A DNA stretch of 64,000 nt from Pseudomonas entomophila (GTDB lineage Bacteria; Pseudomonadota; Gammaproteobacteria; Pseudomonadales; Pseudomonadaceae): NCBI RefSeq assembly GCF_013523165.1, contig NZ_JAAMQI010000012.1, forward strand, positions 62,001 to 126,000, read 5' to 3'. Below the pieces are notes generated by a model. It saw only the letters and a program-made list of their open reading frames with translations, ran no database searches and was not told the DNA's origin. Position numbers and translations under genes: made by a program. Shown piece by piece: positions 1-14,419 of the stretch; position 1 is the first letter of the stretch; each line of letters opens with the position of its first letter.

Positions 1-3000
1 CGGTCTCCTTCGTTCACCTTCGTGTGCACTCCGAATACTCGCTGGTCGATGGCCTGGTGCGGATCAAACCGCTGGCCAAGGTCCTCGCCGGGATGAACAT
101 GCCGGCGGTGGCCATCACCGACCAGAGCAACATGTGCTCGCTGGTGAAGTTCTACAAGAGCGCCATGGGCGCGGGGATCAAGCCGATCTGCGGGGCGGAC
201 CTGTGGCTGGCCGGTGCCGAGGCCGACGCGCCGCTGTCGCGCATCTGCTTTCTGGCCATGGACGCCCAGGGATACCGCAACCTGACCGAGCTGATCTCCC
301 GTGGCTGGATGGAAGGCCAGCGCAACGGCCTGGTGGTCATCCAGCGCGACTGGATCGCCGCCGCCTGCGACGGCCTGATCGGGCTGTCCGCCGCGCGCGA
401 AGGGGACATCGGCAAGGCCCTGCTCAATGGCCATGGCGAGGAGGCCGAACGCCTGCTGCGCGACTGGATGCAGATGCTGCCGGGGCGTTTCTACGTCGAG
501 GTGCAGCGCACCGGGCGCCCTGGCGACGAAGAGCACCTGCACGCTGCGGTGGCCCTGGCCGATCGGCTGAGCGCGCCGCTGGTGGCGACCAACGATGTGC
601 GCTTCATCAAGCAGTCCGATTTCGATGCGCACGAGACCCGCGTCTGCATCGGCGAGGGCTGGACCCTGGACGACCCCCGTCGGCCACGCCTGTACAGCGA
701 CCAGCAGTACCTCAAGAGCCCGGACGAGATGGCCGAGCTGTTCAGCGACCTGCCCGAGGCACTGGCCAATACCGTCGAGATCGCCAAGCGCTGCAACATC
801 CAGGTGCAGCTGGGCAAGCACTTCCTGCCCGATTTCCCCACGCCCAACGGCATGGGCATCGACGACTACCTGCGACACGTCTCGCACGAAGGGCTGGAGG
901 AGCGCCTGACGGTGATCCTGCCCAAGGACAGCACGCCGGACTACGAGGCGCGTCGCCAGGTCTACCTGGACCGCCTGAAGTTCGAGCTGGACATCATCAT
1001 CCAGATGGGCTTCCCCGGCTACTTCCTGATCGTCATGGACTTCATCAAGTGGGCCAAGAACAACGACGTGCCGGTGGGCCCTGGTCGAGGCTCGGGTGCA
1101 GGCTCCCTGGTGGCCTACGTGCTGAAGATCACCGACCTCGACCCGCTGGCCTATGACCTGCTGTTCGAGCGATTCCTCAACCCCGAGCGGGTCTCGATGC
1201 CCGACTTCGACGTCGACTTCTGCATGGACGGCCGCGACCGGGTGATCGAGTACGTGGCCGACGCCTACGGGCGCAACGCCGTGAGCCAGATCATCACCTT
1301 CGGCACCATGGCGGCCAAGGCCGTGGTGCGCGACGTGGCGCGGGTGCAGGGCAAGTCCTACGGCCTGGCCGATCGCCTGTCGAAGATGATCCCGTTCGAG
1401 GTCGGCATGACCTTGGAGAAGGCCTTCGAGCAGGAAGAGATGCTGCGCGACTTCCTCAAGAGCGACGAGGACGCACGCGAAATCTGGGACATGGCGCTCA
1501 AGCTCGAAGGCGTCACCCGCGGCACCGGCAAGCATGCCGGTGGCGTGGTGATCGCCCCGACCAAGCTGACCGACTTCTCGCCCATCGCCTGCGATGAAGA
1601 GGGCGGGGGGCTGGTGACCCAGTTCGACAAGGACGACGTCGAGGCGGCGGGGCTGGTGAAGTTCGACTTCCTCGGCCTGCGGACACTGACCATCATCAAA
1701 TGGGCGATGGAGACCATCAACCGCGAGCAGGCCAAGCTGGGCCTGCCCGACGTGAACATCGACTTCATCCCGCTGGACGACAAGAAGACCTACGAGCTGT
1801 TGCAGAAGGCCGAGACCACGGCCGTGTTCCAGCTCGAATCGAGGGGCATGAAAGAGCTGATCAAGAAGCTCAAGCCCGACTGCCTGGAAGACCTCATCGC
1901 CCTGGTGGCGCTGTTCCGTCCAGGGCCGCTGCAATCGGGCATGGTCGACGACTTCATCAACCGCAAGCACGGCCGCGCCGAACTGGCCTACCCGCACCCC
2001 GACTACCAGTACGAAGGGCTGCAACCGGTGCTGGCACCGACCTACGGCATCATCCTGTACCAGGAACAGGTGATGCAGATCGCCCAGGTGATGGCCGGCT
2101 ATACCCTCGGTGGCGCAGACATGCTGCGTCGCGCCATGGGCAAGAAGAAGCCCGAGGAAATGGCCAAGCAGCGCGGTGGCTTCATCGAAGGCTGCGCCAA
2201 CAACAACATCGACGCCAATTTGGCGGGCAACATCTTCGACCTGGTGGAGAAGTTCGCCGGCTACGGCTTCAACAAGTCGCACTCGGCCGCCTACGGCCTG
2301 GTGTCGTACCAGACGGCCTGGCTCAAGACCCATCACCCGGCGCCGTTCATGGCTGCGGTGCTCTCGGCGGACATGCACAACACCGACAAGGTGGTGGTGC
2401 TGATCGAAGAGGTGCGCTGCATGAAGCTGCGCCTCGACGCCCCTGACGTGAACAATTCCGAGTTCAAGTTCACCGTCAATGACGACGGGCGCATCGTCTA
2501 TGGCCTGGGCGCGATCAAGGGCGTCGGCGAAGGGCCGGTCGAGGCGATCGTCGAGGCGCGTGCCGAGGGCGGGCCGTTCAAGGACCTGTTCGATTTCTGT
2601 GCGCGGGTCGACCTCAAGCGCATCAACAAGCGCACCCTGGACGCGTTGATCCGCAGCGGGGCGCTGGACCGTCTCGGGCCGTTCTTCCATGACGAACTCA
2701 AGGCCTACCACGCCAACATCGACCGTAACCGCGCGATCCTGCTGTCGGCCCTGGAAGAGGCGATCAAGTCCGCCGAGCAGACCGCGCGCACCGCCGACAG
2801 TGGCCATGCCGACCTGTTCGGCGGGCTGTTCGTCGAGGCCGACGCCGATGTCTACGCCAACCACCGCAAGGTCCGTGAGCTGACCCTCAAGGAGCGCCTG
2901 CGGGGCGAGAAGGACACCCTGGGCCTGTACCTGACCGGCCACCCGATCGACGAATACGAAGGCGAGATCCGCCGTTTCGCCCGGCAGCGCATCGTCGACC

Positions 3001-3521
3001 TCAAGCCGTCCCGCGAGACCCAGACGGTCGCCGGGATGATCATCGCCCTGCGGGTGATGAAGAACAAGAAGGGCGACAAGATGGGCTTCGTCACCCTGGA
3101 CGATCGCTCCGGGCGCATCGAGGCGTCGCTGTTCGCCGAGGCCTTCATGGCCGCGCAGGCCCTGTTGCAGAACGATGCGGTGGTGGTGGTCGAAGGCGAG
3201 GTCAGCAACGACGATTTTTCCGGTGGCCTGCGCCTGCGCGTAAAGCAGGTGATGACCATGGAAGACGCCCGCACCCGCCTGGCTGAAAGCCTGCGCCTGA
3301 AGGTCGCCCACGAGGCGCTCAGGGGCGACCGGCTGCACTGGCTGGGCGAACTGATCAATCGGCACCGCGGCGCCTGCCCGATCACCCTGGAGTACACCGG
3401 CAGCGATGCCAAGGCCATGGTGCAGTTCGGCGACAGCTGGACCATCGACCCTGGCGATGGGCTGATCCAGACGCTGCGTGACCAGTTCGGGCGTGAGAAC
3501 GTCTTTTTGCAATACCGTTGA
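1..3521 (+). CDS. dnaE: DNA polymerase III subunit alpha (5' end cut by window)
   Basis: This is the catalytic subunit of the replicative polymerase, acting in the Pol III core with epsilon and theta. The reading frame is open from the first bases of the window (VSFVHLRVHSEYS), so only a few N-terminal residues are missing; the GTG at 24 is internal. The N-terminal PHP domain begins with the HLRVHSEYS motif. The polymerase domain shows GPGRGSGAGS and the acidic PDFDVDF motif that carries the catalytic aspartates. The helix-hairpin-helix and OB-fold regions follow, with MGFVTLDDRSG typical of the OB part. About 1173 residues remain, which matches the family. accA follows about 100 bases downstream, the usual Pseudomonas order. 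Confidence 0.98.
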   Translation, partial: VSFVHLRVHSEYSLVDGLVRIKPLAKVLAGMNMPAVAITDQSNMCSLVKFYKSAMGAGIKPICGADLWLAGAEADAPLSRICFLAMDAQGYRNLTELISRGWMEGQRNGLVVIQRDWIAAACDGLIGLSAAREGDIGKALLNGHGEEAERLLRDWMQMLPGRFYVEVQRTGRPGDEEHLHAAVALADRLSAPLVATNDVRFIKQSDFDAHETRVCIGEGWTLDDPRRPRLYSDQQYLKSPDEMAELFSDLPEALANTVEIAKRCNIQVQLGKHFLPDFPTPNGMGIDDYLRHVSHEGLEERLTVILPKDSTPDYEARRQVYLDRLKFELDIIIQMGFPGYFLIVMDFIKWAKNNDVPVGPGRGSGAGSLVAYVLKITDLDPLAYDLLFERFLNPERVSMPDFDVDFCMDGRDRVIEYVADAYGRNAVSQIITFGTMAAKAVVRDVARVQGKSYGLADRLSKMIPFEVGMTLEKAFEQEEMLRDFLKSDEDAREIWDMALKLEGVTRGTGKHAGGVVIAPTKLTDFSPIACDEEGGGLVTQFDKDDVEAAGLVKFDFLGLRTLTIIKWAMETINREQAKLGLPDVNIDFIPLDDKKTYELLQKAETTAVFQLESRGMKELIKKLKPDCLEDLIALVALFRPGPLQSGMVDDFINRKHGRAELAYPHPDYQYEGLQPVLAPTYGIILYQEQVMQIAQVMAGYTLGGADMLRRAMGKKKPEEMAKQRGGFIEGCANNNIDANLAGNIFDLVEKFAGYGFNKSHSAAYGLVSYQTAWLKTHHPAPFMAAVLSADMHNTDKVVVLIEEVRCMKLRLDAPDVNNSEFKFTVNDDGRIVYGLGAIKGVGEGPVEAIVEARAEGGPFKDLFDFCARVDLKRINKRTLDALIRSGALDRLGPFFHDELKAYHANIDRNRAILLSALEEAIKSAEQTARTADSGHADLFGGLFVEADADVYANHRKVRELTLKERLRGEKDTLGLYLTGHPIDEYEGEIRRFARQRIVDLKPSRETQTVAGMIIALRVMKNKKGDKMGFVTLDDRSGRIEASLFAEAFMAAQALLQNDAVVVVEGEVSNDDFSGGLRLRVKQVMTMEDARTRLAESLRLKVAHEALRGDRLHWLGELINRHRGACPITLEYTGSDAKAMVQFGDSWTIDPGDGLIQTLRDQFGRENVFLQYR

Positions 3522-3550
3522 ACGAACGCTTTTTTAATCTCGACCTGAAT

Positions 3551-3576
3551 GCGCCCGATCCTTTAAGGTAGGGCGC
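3551..3576 (+). other. Hairpin in the dnaE-accA intergenic region
   Basis: GCGCCC (3551-3556) and GGGCGC (3571-3576) pair around an inner CCTT/AAGG stem. No T-tract follows, so it does not look like a standard intrinsic terminator. It would lie in the leader of accA if transcription starts upstream of it. The function is unknown. Confidence 0.4.
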
Positions 3577-3627
3577 CAAACGGATCAACCGGCCGGCCGC
3601 CTGGCCGTAGACCCAAGACGGATGACT

Positions 3628-4575
3628 ATGAACCCGAATTTCCTGGATTTCGAACAGCCGATTGCCGACCTGCAAGCCAAGATCGAAGAGCTGCGCCTGG
3701 TCGGCAACGACAACTCGCTGAACATCGGCGATGAAATCGCCCGTCTGCAAGACAAGAGCAGCACCCTGACCGAAAGCATCTTCGGCAACCTGACCAGCTG
3801 GCAGATCGCCCGCCTGGCGCGTCACCCGCGTCGCCCCTATACCCTCGACTACATCCAGCACATCTTCGACGAGTTCGAGGAGCTGCACGGCGACCGTCAC
3901 TTCTCCGACGACGCCGCGATCGTCGGCGGGACGGCGCGCCTGGACGGCAAGCCGGTCATGATCATCGGCCACCAGAAGGGCCGTGAAGTGCGCGAGAAGG
4001 TGCGTCGCAACTTCGGCATGCCGCGTCCGGAAGGCTACCGCAAGGCCTGCCGCCTGATGGAGATGGCCGAGCGTTTCAAGATGCCGATCCTGACCTTCAT
4101 CGACACCCCGGGCGCCTACCCGGGCATCGACGCCGAAGAGCGCAACCAGAGCGAGGCGATCGCCTGGAACCTGCGGGTCATGGCACGGCTCAAGACCCCG
4201 ATCATCGCCACCGTGATCGGTGAAGGCGGTTCGGGCGGCGCGCTGGCCATCGGCGTGTGCGACCAGCTGAACATGCTCCAGTACTCCACCTATTCGGTGA
4301 TCTCGCCGGAGGGTTGCGCGTCGATCCTCTGGAAGACCGCCGACAAGGCGCCGGATGCCGCCGAAGCCATGGGCATCACGGCCGAGCGCCTGAAGAGCCT
4401 GAACATCGTCGACAAGGTCATCAGCGAGCCGCTGGGCGGCGCCCACCGTGACCCGGCCGCGATGTCAGCCAACCTCCGTGCCGAGCTCAACGAGCAGCTG
4501 GAGATGCTGAGCACGTTCGACCGGGACGCGCTGCTGGCACGTCGTTACGACCGGCTGATGAGCTACGGCGTCTAA
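3628..4575 (+). CDS. accA: Acetyl-CoA carboxylase carboxyltransferase subunit alpha
   Basis: AccA with AccD transfers the carboxyl group from carboxybiotin to acetyl-CoA, giving malonyl-CoA for fatty acid synthesis in the cytoplasm. The protein starts [15 protein letters not shown], the usual Pseudomonas N-terminus, so I chose the ATG at 3628. An in-frame ATG at 3622 adds two residues, but the purine-rich AAGACGG sits too close to it and is better spaced from 3628. The length is 315 residues, as expected. The carboxyltransferase core includes [15 protein letters not shown] and [12 protein letters not shown], the oxyanion and CoA-binding glycine loops. It follows dnaE, and a REP-containing gap separates it from tilS. 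Confidence 0.97.
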   Translation: MNPNFLDFEQPIADLQAKIEELRLVGNDNSLNIGDEIARLQDKSSTLTESIFGNLTSWQIARLARHPRRPYTLDYIQHIFDEFEELHGDRHFSDDAAIVGGTARLDGKPVMIIGHQKGREVREKVRRNFGMPRPEGYRKACRLMEMAERFKMPILTFIDTPGAYPGIDAEERNQSEAIAWNLRVMARLKTPIIATVIGEGGSGGALAIGVCDQLNMLQYSTYSVISPEGCASILWKTADKAPDAAEAMGITAERLKSLNIVDKVISEPLGGAHRDPAAMSANLRAELNEQLEMLSTFDRDALLARRYDRLMSYGV

Positions 4576-4949
4576 AAATCGCCGGCTTGCCGGTGAGCAG
4601 GGCAGTGGGTGGGCTGGCGCCATCGTTGATCGATTGCCAAGGTCACTCACCCCTGGCCACGCCGCAGTAAGCCCGACTGTCACAGACCTTGTGGGAGATT
4701 CTATGGTTTCTGCCAAGTGCGATGTGGGCCCTGCCGAGCCCAATCGCGGCACGGGGCCGCTCCTGCACCTGTAGCCGCACCGCGATGAAGCAGAGTATTG
4801 CGGTCCATGTGGGAGCGGGCTTGCCCGCGATAGCGTCGGGTCCGTCAGCGCCTGCATCGCGGGCAAGCCCGCTCCCACAAAAGGCTGCCACAAAAGACGG
4901 CGTCGGCCCATCGGGAACACGACCGGTCGCCGGTCGAGGACTTTCTTCG
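4576..4949. other. Intergenic gap with REP-like palindromes
   Basis: No convincing gene lies here. The stretch holds a clear inverted REP pair at 4808-4879 and more degenerate REP-like pieces near 4576-4600 and 4690-4785. An open frame runs through it into tilS, but it lacks conservation-like composition upstream of the tilS start. Confidence 0.7.
4808..4879. repeat. REP pair in inverted orientation (BIME-like)
   Basis: A 22-base palindromic unit at 4809-4830 (GTGGGAGCGGGC then TTGCCCGCGA) recurs as its exact reverse complement at 4857-4878. The same unit occurs at 29573-29596. This is the typical P. putida REP family, spread by a REP-associated tyrosine transposase encoded elsewhere. The pair can fold into a long hairpin. 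Confidence 0.9.
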
Positions 4950-6245
4950 ATGCTCGATCTTTCCAAGGCGCTCACCCCTTGGCTCACGGCCCCCACCTGG
5001 TACGTGGCCTTTTCCGGCGGCCTCGATTCCACCGTCCTGCTCCACCTGCTGACCTTGCAGCGCACCCAACGGCCCATGCCCCCGATCCGCGCGCTGCACA
5101 TCCATCATGGGCTGCAACCTGCCGCCGACGCCTGGCCTGAGCAGTGTCGGCGCGTGTGCGAGCGCCTGGGCGTGCCCCTGGAGGTCGTGCACGTGCGTGT
5201 CGCGCCGGGCGCCAGCCTCGAACAGGCCGCGCGCAGCGCGCGCTATGCGGCCTTCGCCGAGGTGCTCGGTCCGGGCGACGTGCTGTTCACCGGGCAGCAT
5301 CAGAACGATCAGGCCGAAACCCTGCTGTTCCGTCTGCTTCGTGGGGCAGGCGTGCGTGGCCTGGCTGGGATGCCCCGGCAGCGCCCGCTGGGGGCCGGTA
5401 CCCTGGTGCGCCCGCTGCTCGATCGGGCGCGGGCCGAGTTGTTCGCCCATGCCACCGACGCCGGTCTGCCGTGGATCGAAGATCCCTCCAACGACGACAT
5501 CGCGTTCGATCGCAATTTCCTGCGGGCCCAGGTCCTGCCTCTGATGGAGCAGCGTTGGCCACGGGCAAGCCTGAGCCTGGCCCGCAGTGCCGATCACCTG
5601 GGCGAAGCGCTCGACCTGCTGAGCGAGGTCGCCTGCGACGATGTGCAGCAGGCCTGCCAGGGCCACCCGGCAGACTGGCCGGGGCTCGACTCGCTGGACC
5701 TGCGCGTGCTGGCCGGGCTGTCCGATGCCCGTCAACGCAATGCCTTGCGCCACTGGCTGGCGACGCGCACGCGTCTGCCGGACAGTCGCCACTGGGCCGG
5801 CTGGCGGACGTTGCGCGAGGCTGCCGAAGACGCCACGCCGATCTGGCGCCTGGCCGATGGGCAGGTGCGGCGTGCCTTCGGACGCCTCTGGTGGGTGTCG
5901 GGGCCGTGGCTGGAGACGCTGCAGGGGAGCGTTGAATGGCCGCAGCCAGCCGCTTCGCTGGCGCTGCCGGGCAATGGCCACGTCAGCCTGCAAGGGTGCA
6001 TGCCCCCGGGCCGGCTGCGCATCGCCTACCGGCAGGGCGGGGAGCGTCTGACCGTCGCCGGCCGTGGGCAGCGTGACCTCAAGCGGCTGCTCAACGAGGC
6101 GCGCGTGCCACCGTTCGTCCGCTGCCGCCTGCCCTTGCTCTACGCCGACGACCGCCTGCTGGCGGTGGCGAACCTGCCGGCCCTGGGCCAAGGCGAGTGG
6201 CGACTGCACTGGCAGCCGCCAAGCTGCGCGCAGCGTTTGAGCTGA
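4950..6245 (+). CDS. tilS: tRNA(Ile)-lysidine synthetase
   Basis: TilS attaches lysine to C34 of the CAU-anticodon tRNA-Ile using ATP, so that it reads AUA and is charged with Ile. The start ATG at 4950 is preceded by CGAGGA nine bases upstream, and the protein then begins MLDLSKALTPWL. The open frame extends further upstream, but only through REP DNA. The N-type ATP pyrophosphatase P-loop SGGLDS lies at residues 22-27, followed by the HIHHGL and GQHQNDQAETLLFRLLRG motifs and the WIEDPSNDD motif. The C-terminal TilS domains follow. The 431-residue length fits. The pyrG promoter overlaps its stop codon. Confidence 0.95.
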   Translation: MLDLSKALTPWLTAPTWYVAFSGGLDSTVLLHLLTLQRTQRPMPPIRALHIHHGLQPAADAWPEQCRRVCERLGVPLEVVHVRVAPGASLEQAARSARYAAFAEVLGPGDVLFTGQHQNDQAETLLFRLLRGAGVRGLAGMPRQRPLGAGTLVRPLLDRARAELFAHATDAGLPWIEDPSNDDIAFDRNFLRAQVLPLMEQRWPRASLSLARSADHLGEALDLLSEVACDDVQQACQGHPADWPGLDSLDLRVLAGLSDARQRNALRHWLATRTRLPDSRHWAGWRTLREAAEDATPIWRLADGQVRRAFGRLWWVSGPWLETLQGSVEWPQPAASLALPGNGHVSLQGCMPPGRLRIAYRQGGERLTVAGRGQRDLKRLLNEARVPPFVRCRLPLLYADDRLLAVANLPALGQGEWRLHWQPPSCAQRLS

Positions 6246-6265
6246 AAGGTACATTCCGGTAGACT
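6237..6265 (+). promoter_or_regulatory. Probable sigma-70 promoter for pyrG
   Basis: TTGAGC (6237-6242) and TAGACT (6260-6265) are separated by exactly 17 bases. The -35 box overlaps the tilS stop. It would give a pyrG leader of about 245 bases. This is inferred from sequence only. Confidence 0.6.
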
Positions 6266-6494
6266 ACCCTCCCTTCTTGATACAACTTCTGTGGCTTCTT
6301 CGAAAACACAGGGGTTGCCGATTACCAAGCAGTTCTTTGCTGGGCGATTCCAGAAATGACGAGCGAGCTCCATGCCGGGTATTCACCCCTGGTCTGTACA
6401 GACGCGGCAGTATTTCAAGGTGCACTGTGATTGACGCAGGTGATCGGGGGCTTCGGCCTTCCTTCGCTTTCTCCGGCGGCGCTGGCCGCCTTAA

Positions 6495-8144
<1,650 letters not shown>

Positions 8145-8152
8145 GGGCTTGA

Positions 8153-9688
<1,536 letters not shown>

Positions 9689-9771
9689 GCGATAGATGGT
9701 AAAAAGACAGCTGCCCAGGTGCTCTGAAGCGTCGCGCTGACGCGCCGAACCCTTCAGCTGGCGTTCTGTCG

Positions 9772-9799
9772 AAGAAGCCTGGCCTCGGCCAGGCTTCTT
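9772..9799 (+). terminator. Hairpin after eno, probable terminator
   Basis: AAGAAGCCTGGC pairs with GCCAGGCTTCTT around a short TCG-containing loop, a perfect 12-base stem. The T-run after it is short, so read-through into ftsB is possible. Confidence 0.7.
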
Positions 9800-9849
9800 G
9801 CTGTCCGACGCACCGAAGCGCTGGCCTTTTCACTCCCGGATGACCCCTG

Positions 9850-10128
9850 ATGCGCAGTCCCTATTGGTTGTTCCTGATCCTGCTCCTGCTGCTTGGAGGC
9901 TTGCAGTACCGCCTGTGGGTAGGCACTGGCAGCCTTGCGCAAGTCAAGGAGCTCACGCAGCAGATCGCTGACCAGCATGCCGAGAACGAGCGGCTGCTCG
10001 AGCGCAACCGTGTCCTGTACGCCGAGGTTCTGGAACTCAAGAAAGGCATGGAAACCGTCGAGGAGCGCGCGCGTCACGAGCTGGGCATGGTCAAGGAAGG
10101 GGAAACCCTGTACCAGTTGCCGAAATGA
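9850..10128 (+). CDS. ftsB: Cell division protein FtsB
   Basis: FtsB is a small bitopic divisome protein that joins FtsL and FtsQ and helps activate septal peptidoglycan synthesis. The 92-residue protein has a single N-terminal membrane segment (about residues 5-20, YWLFLILLLLLGGLQYRLW) and then a coiled coil rich in Glu, Gln and Leu (about 28-70). The C-terminal ARHELGMVKEGETLYQ motif is characteristic. The stop overlaps the ispD start by four bases (ATGA), so the two are translationally coupled. This eno-ftsB-ispD order is conserved in Pseudomonas. Confidence 0.95.
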   Translation: MRSPYWLFLILLLLLGGLQYRLWVGTGSLAQVKELTQQIADQHAENERLLERNRVLYAEVLELKKGMETVEERARHELGMVKEGETLYQLPK

Positions 10129-10832
10129 GCCAGCCCTTGCCTCGCTTCTGGGCCGTCGTGCCCGCCGCAGGGGTCGGTGCCCGCATGGCCGCCGATCGTC
10201 CCAAGCAATACCTGGCGGTGGCCGGGCGCACCGTGCTCGAACACACCCTGGCCTGTTTCCTCGAGCATCCCGCATTGTTGGGGGTGGTGGTCAGCCTGGC
10301 TAACGACGACCCTTACTGGCCGCACCTCCCTTGCGCGAATGACGGGCGCATTCGTCGTGCGCCAGGTGGGCGCGAACGGGCCGATTCGGTGCTTAACGCC
10401 TTGCAGGTGCTGCAGGCGCAAGGCGCTGGCGACGAGGACTGGGTGCTGGTCCACGATGCCGCACGGCCGAACCTGGCGCGCAGCGATTTGGACCGGCTGC
10501 TGTCGATGCTGGCTGACGATCCGGTCGGCGGCCTGCTCGCCGTGCCCGCGCGGGACACGCTCAAGTGTGCCGGCGCGGACGGGCGCGTCAGCGCGACCCT
10601 CGATCGCAGCACGGTCTGGCAAGCGTTCACGCCGCAGATGTTCCGATTGGGGACGCTGCACCGGGCGTTGGCCGACTGCCTGGTCGCCCAGGTCGCGGTG
10701 ACCGACGAAGCCTCGGCGATCGAATGGTCGGGCCAGGCGCCGAGGCTGATCGAAGGCCGCGGCGACAACCTCAAGGTGACCCGTCCCGAGGACCTGGACT
10801 GGTTGCGCCGGCACTGGTCCACGCCTTCCTGA
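10125..10832 (+). CDS. ispD: 2-C-methyl-D-erythritol 4-phosphate cytidylyltransferase
   Basis: IspD couples MEP to CTP in the non-mevalonate isoprenoid pathway. The 235-residue protein has the nucleotidyltransferase signature near the N-terminus (VVPAAGVGARMAADRPKQYL) and the VLVHDAARPN and TDEASAIEW motifs. The start overlaps the ftsB stop. ispF, a later step of the same pathway, lies 3 kb downstream behind adhC-fghA. The two are often adjacent in other bacteria. Confidence 0.97.
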   Translation: MSQPLPRFWAVVPAAGVGARMAADRPKQYLAVAGRTVLEHTLACFLEHPALLGVVVSLANDDPYWPHLPCANDGRIRRAPGGRERADSVLNALQVLQAQGAGDEDWVLVHDAARPNLARSDLDRLLSMLADDPVGGLLAVPARDTLKCAGADGRVSATLDRSTVWQAFTPQMFRLGTLHRALADCLVAQVAVTDEASAIEWSGQAPRLIEGRGDNLKVTRPEDLDWLRRHWSTPS

Positions 10833-10866
10833 GCGCAGGTGGGTCGGGCGTCCTTGCGCTACGGGT

Positions 10867-11763
10867 TCAGTCGCCGCGGTACTGCGGCAGTTGCGCCAAC
10901 CCTTCCTTGAGGTAGTCCACCAGACGCCTGACTTTCGGTGACAAGTGCCGCTGTTGCGGGTACAGCGCCCACACGGCGGTATTGGGCGGTTGGTGCGCCT
11001 CCAGCAAGGGCACCAGGGCACCGCTGTGCAGGTGCTCGAGGACGTAATAGTCCGGCAACTGACACAAGCCCATGCCCTGGAGCGCCGCATCCAGCACGGC
11101 CTGGCCGCTATTGCAGCGCCAGTTGCCCTGCACCCGCTGACTCAGCTCACGGCCATTCTGCTGCAGGTTCCACGCGTCCGAGCTGCCAATCAGGCAGTTG
11201 TGCCGGGCCAGTTCCGACAAGCTGTGCGGCCGACCGTAGCGCGCCAGGTAGGAGGGCGAGGCGCACACGTACATGCGCCGTGGCGCCAGGCGGGTCGCCA
11301 CCAGTCGTGAGTCCTGCAGGCGGCCCAGGCGGATGGCCAGGTCCATGCCTTCGTGCAGCAGGTCCAGAGGGCGGTTGGTCAGTTCCACGTCCACGCGCAG
11401 TTGCGGGTAGAGCGCCATGAAACGCGTGACCAGGGGCACGATGAAGCGTTCGCCATAGGCCACGGCGCAGGTGGTGCGCAACAGGCCCTTCGGCTCGCTG
11501 GCCAGGTCGCCCATGGCGCGCAGCGCCTCTTCACGGCCGTCCTGCAAGCGTTGGCAATGGTGCAGGAAGGTCTGCCCGGCCTCGCTCAGGGTGACCCGTC
11601 GGGTGCTGCGGTAGAGCAGGCGCGTCTGCAGACGCTCCTCCAGACGAGCGATCTGGCGGCTGACATGGGACGACGACACACCCAGCCGCTCGGCAGCGGC
11701 CGTGAACTGGCCCGACTCGGCCACGGCGACGAATTCGTCGATACCTTCCCAGCGGCTGTGCAT
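10867..11763 (-). CDS. LysR-family regulator, probable activator of adhC-fghA
   Basis: The 298-residue protein has the LysR winged helix-turn-helix at residues 1-60 (FVAVAESGQFTAAAERLGVSSSHVSRQIARLE) and a LysR substrate-binding domain after residue 90. It is transcribed away from adhC with about 107 bases between start codons, the classic arrangement of a LysR regulator and its target. In P. aeruginosa the regulator at this place has been called GfnR and linked to glutathione-dependent formaldehyde oxidation. I infer the same role here from position and family, not from direct evidence. Confidence 0.88.
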   Translation of the reverse strand: MHSRWEGIDEFVAVAESGQFTAAAERLGVSSSHVSRQIARLEERLQTRLLYRSTRRVTLSEAGQTFLHHCQRLQDGREEALRAMGDLASEPKGLLRTTCAVAYGERFIVPLVTRFMALYPQLRVDVELTNRPLDLLHEGMDLAIRLGRLQDSRLVATRLAPRRMYVCASPSYLARYGRPHSLSELARHNCLIGSSDAWNLQQNGRELSQRVQGNWRCNSGQAVLDAALQGMGLCQLPDYYVLEHLHSGALVPLLEAHQPPNTAVWALYPQQRHLSPKVRRLVDYLKEGLAQLPQYRGD

Positions 11764-11781
11764 GGATTGTCCCTGTGCAGC

Positions 11782-12983
<1,202 letters not shown>

Positions 12984-12991
12984 GGTCTGCC

Positions 12992-13846
12992 ATGAGCCTG
13001 GAGAACCTGTCCTGCCAGAAGAGCTTCGGTGGCTGGCACAAACGTTATCGTCACACCTCGCAGACACTGGGCTGCGAGATGGTCTTCGCCGTCTACCTGC
13101 CGCCTCAGGCCGAGCAGGGCGAGAAGCTGCCGGTGCTGTACTGGCTCAGCGGGCTGACCTGCACCGACGAGAACTTCATGCAGAAGGCCGGCGCCCTGGG
13201 CCTGGCGGCCGAGCTGGGGCTGATCATCGTCGCGCCCGACACCAGCCCGCGTGGCGACCAGGTGCCGGGCGACCCGGACGGCGCCTGGGACTTCGGCAAG
13301 GGGGCGGGGTTCTACCTCAACGCCACCCAGCAGCCATGGGCCCAGCACTACCGCATGCACGACTATGTGGTGAACGAGTTGCCGGCCTTGATCGAGGCGC
13401 ACTTCCCGGCGTCCGACCAGCGCAGCATCAGCGGTCACTCCATGGGTGGGCATGGCGCGCTGGTCTGCGCCTTGCGCAACCCGGGGCGTTATCGCTCGGT
13501 TTCGGCGTTTTCGCCCATCAGCAATCCGATGGATTGCCCCTGGGGTGAAAAGGCCTTCTCGCGTTACCTGGGCGATGACCGTGCGCGCTGGCGCGAATGG
13601 GACGCCAGCGTGCTGCTGGCCGAAACGCCGGCCGACCAGTGCCCGGCGCTGCTGGTGGACCAGGGGGACCGTGACGACTTCCTCGACAACCAGCTCAAGC
13701 CGCAGGCGCTGGAGCAGGCCGCACGCAAGGGCGGTCATGCACTGACGCTGCGTCTGCAGCCAGGGTACGACCACAGCTACTACTTCATCGCCAGCTTCAT
13801 CGACGAGCACTTGCGCCACCATGCGGTGGCGTTGGGGCGGGTCTGA
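12992..13846 (+). CDS. fghA: S-formylglutathione hydrolase
   Basis: This esterase-D family alpha/beta hydrolase splits S-formylglutathione into formate and glutathione, the step after AdhC. The 284-residue protein has the nucleophile motif [10 protein letters not shown] (GxSxG) near residue 149. The catalytic Asp is in the [12 protein letters not shown] region, and the His is in [10 protein letters not shown]. It lies nine bases after adhC and is almost certainly co-transcribed. The LTCTDENF motif is typical of the family. Confidence 0.96.
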   Translation: MSLENLSCQKSFGGWHKRYRHTSQTLGCEMVFAVYLPPQAEQGEKLPVLYWLSGLTCTDENFMQKAGALGLAAELGLIIVAPDTSPRGDQVPGDPDGAWDFGKGAGFYLNATQQPWAQHYRMHDYVVNELPALIEAHFPASDQRSISGHSMGGHGALVCALRNPGRYRSVSAFSPISNPMDCPWGEKAFSRYLGDDRARWREWDASVLLAETPADQCPALLVDQGDRDDFLDNQLKPQALEQAARKGGHALTLRLQPGYDHSYYFIASFIDEHLRHHAVALGRV

Positions 13847-13945
13847 GCCCGCTTCCCTGAGCGTGCTGTGCCCTCGAACGGCAGCGCGCCCAAGCGCTGC
13901 CAAAGCAGGTAGAATCACGCCCTGAATCCATCAGGGCGTTTTTCT

Positions 13946-14419
13946 ATGCGTATTGGGCATGGCTACGATGTGCACCGCTTCACCGACGGTGCGTTCATTA
14001 CCTTGGGCGGGTTGCAGATCGCCCACACCCGTGGCTTGCTGGCCCACTCCGATGGCGACGTGCTGCTGCATGCCTTGAGCGATGCGCTGCTCGGCGCTGC
14101 GGCGCTGGGCGACATCGGCCAGCATTTCCCGGACACCGACCCGCAGTTCAAGGGTGCCGACAGTCGCGTGCTGTTGCGGCACGTGGTGAGCATCGTGCGT
14201 GCCAAGGGCTGGAGCGTCGGCAACGTCGACGCCACCATCGTTGCCCAGGCACCGAAGATGGCGCCGCACATCGAGCGCATGCGCACCTTGATCGCCGAGG
14301 ACCTGAACGTGCAGCTCGACCAGGTCAACGTCAAGGCCACCACCACCGAGAAGCTCGGTTTCACGGGCCGTGAGGAAGGTATCGCCGTGCATGCGGTCGC
14401 CTTGTTGCTGCCGGCATGA
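13946..14419 (+). CDS. ispF: 2-C-methyl-D-erythritol 2,4-cyclodiphosphate synthase
   Basis: IspF cyclises CDP-ME 2-phosphate in the MEP isoprenoid pathway. The 157-residue protein begins [12 protein letters not shown], whose Asp8 and His10 are zinc ligands. A further ligand is in [14 protein letters not shown]. The conserved C-terminal [18 protein letters not shown] closes the active site. A TAGAAT at 13910-13915 could be its -10 box. Its stop overlaps the truD start by four bases. Confidence 0.97.
   Translation: MRIGHGYDVHRFTDGAFITLGGLQIAHTRGLLAHSDGDVLLHALSDALLGAAALGDIGQHFPDTDPQFKGADSRVLLRHVVSIVRAKGWSVGNVDATIVAQAPKMAPHIERMRTLIAEDLNVQLDQVNVKATTTEKLGFTGREEGIAVHAVALLLPA

Noticed and set aside
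4808..4879. Palindromes considered as CRISPR repeats or a terminator
   Set aside because: There is only one inverted pair without spacers of equal size, and the same unit occurs elsewhere as REP.
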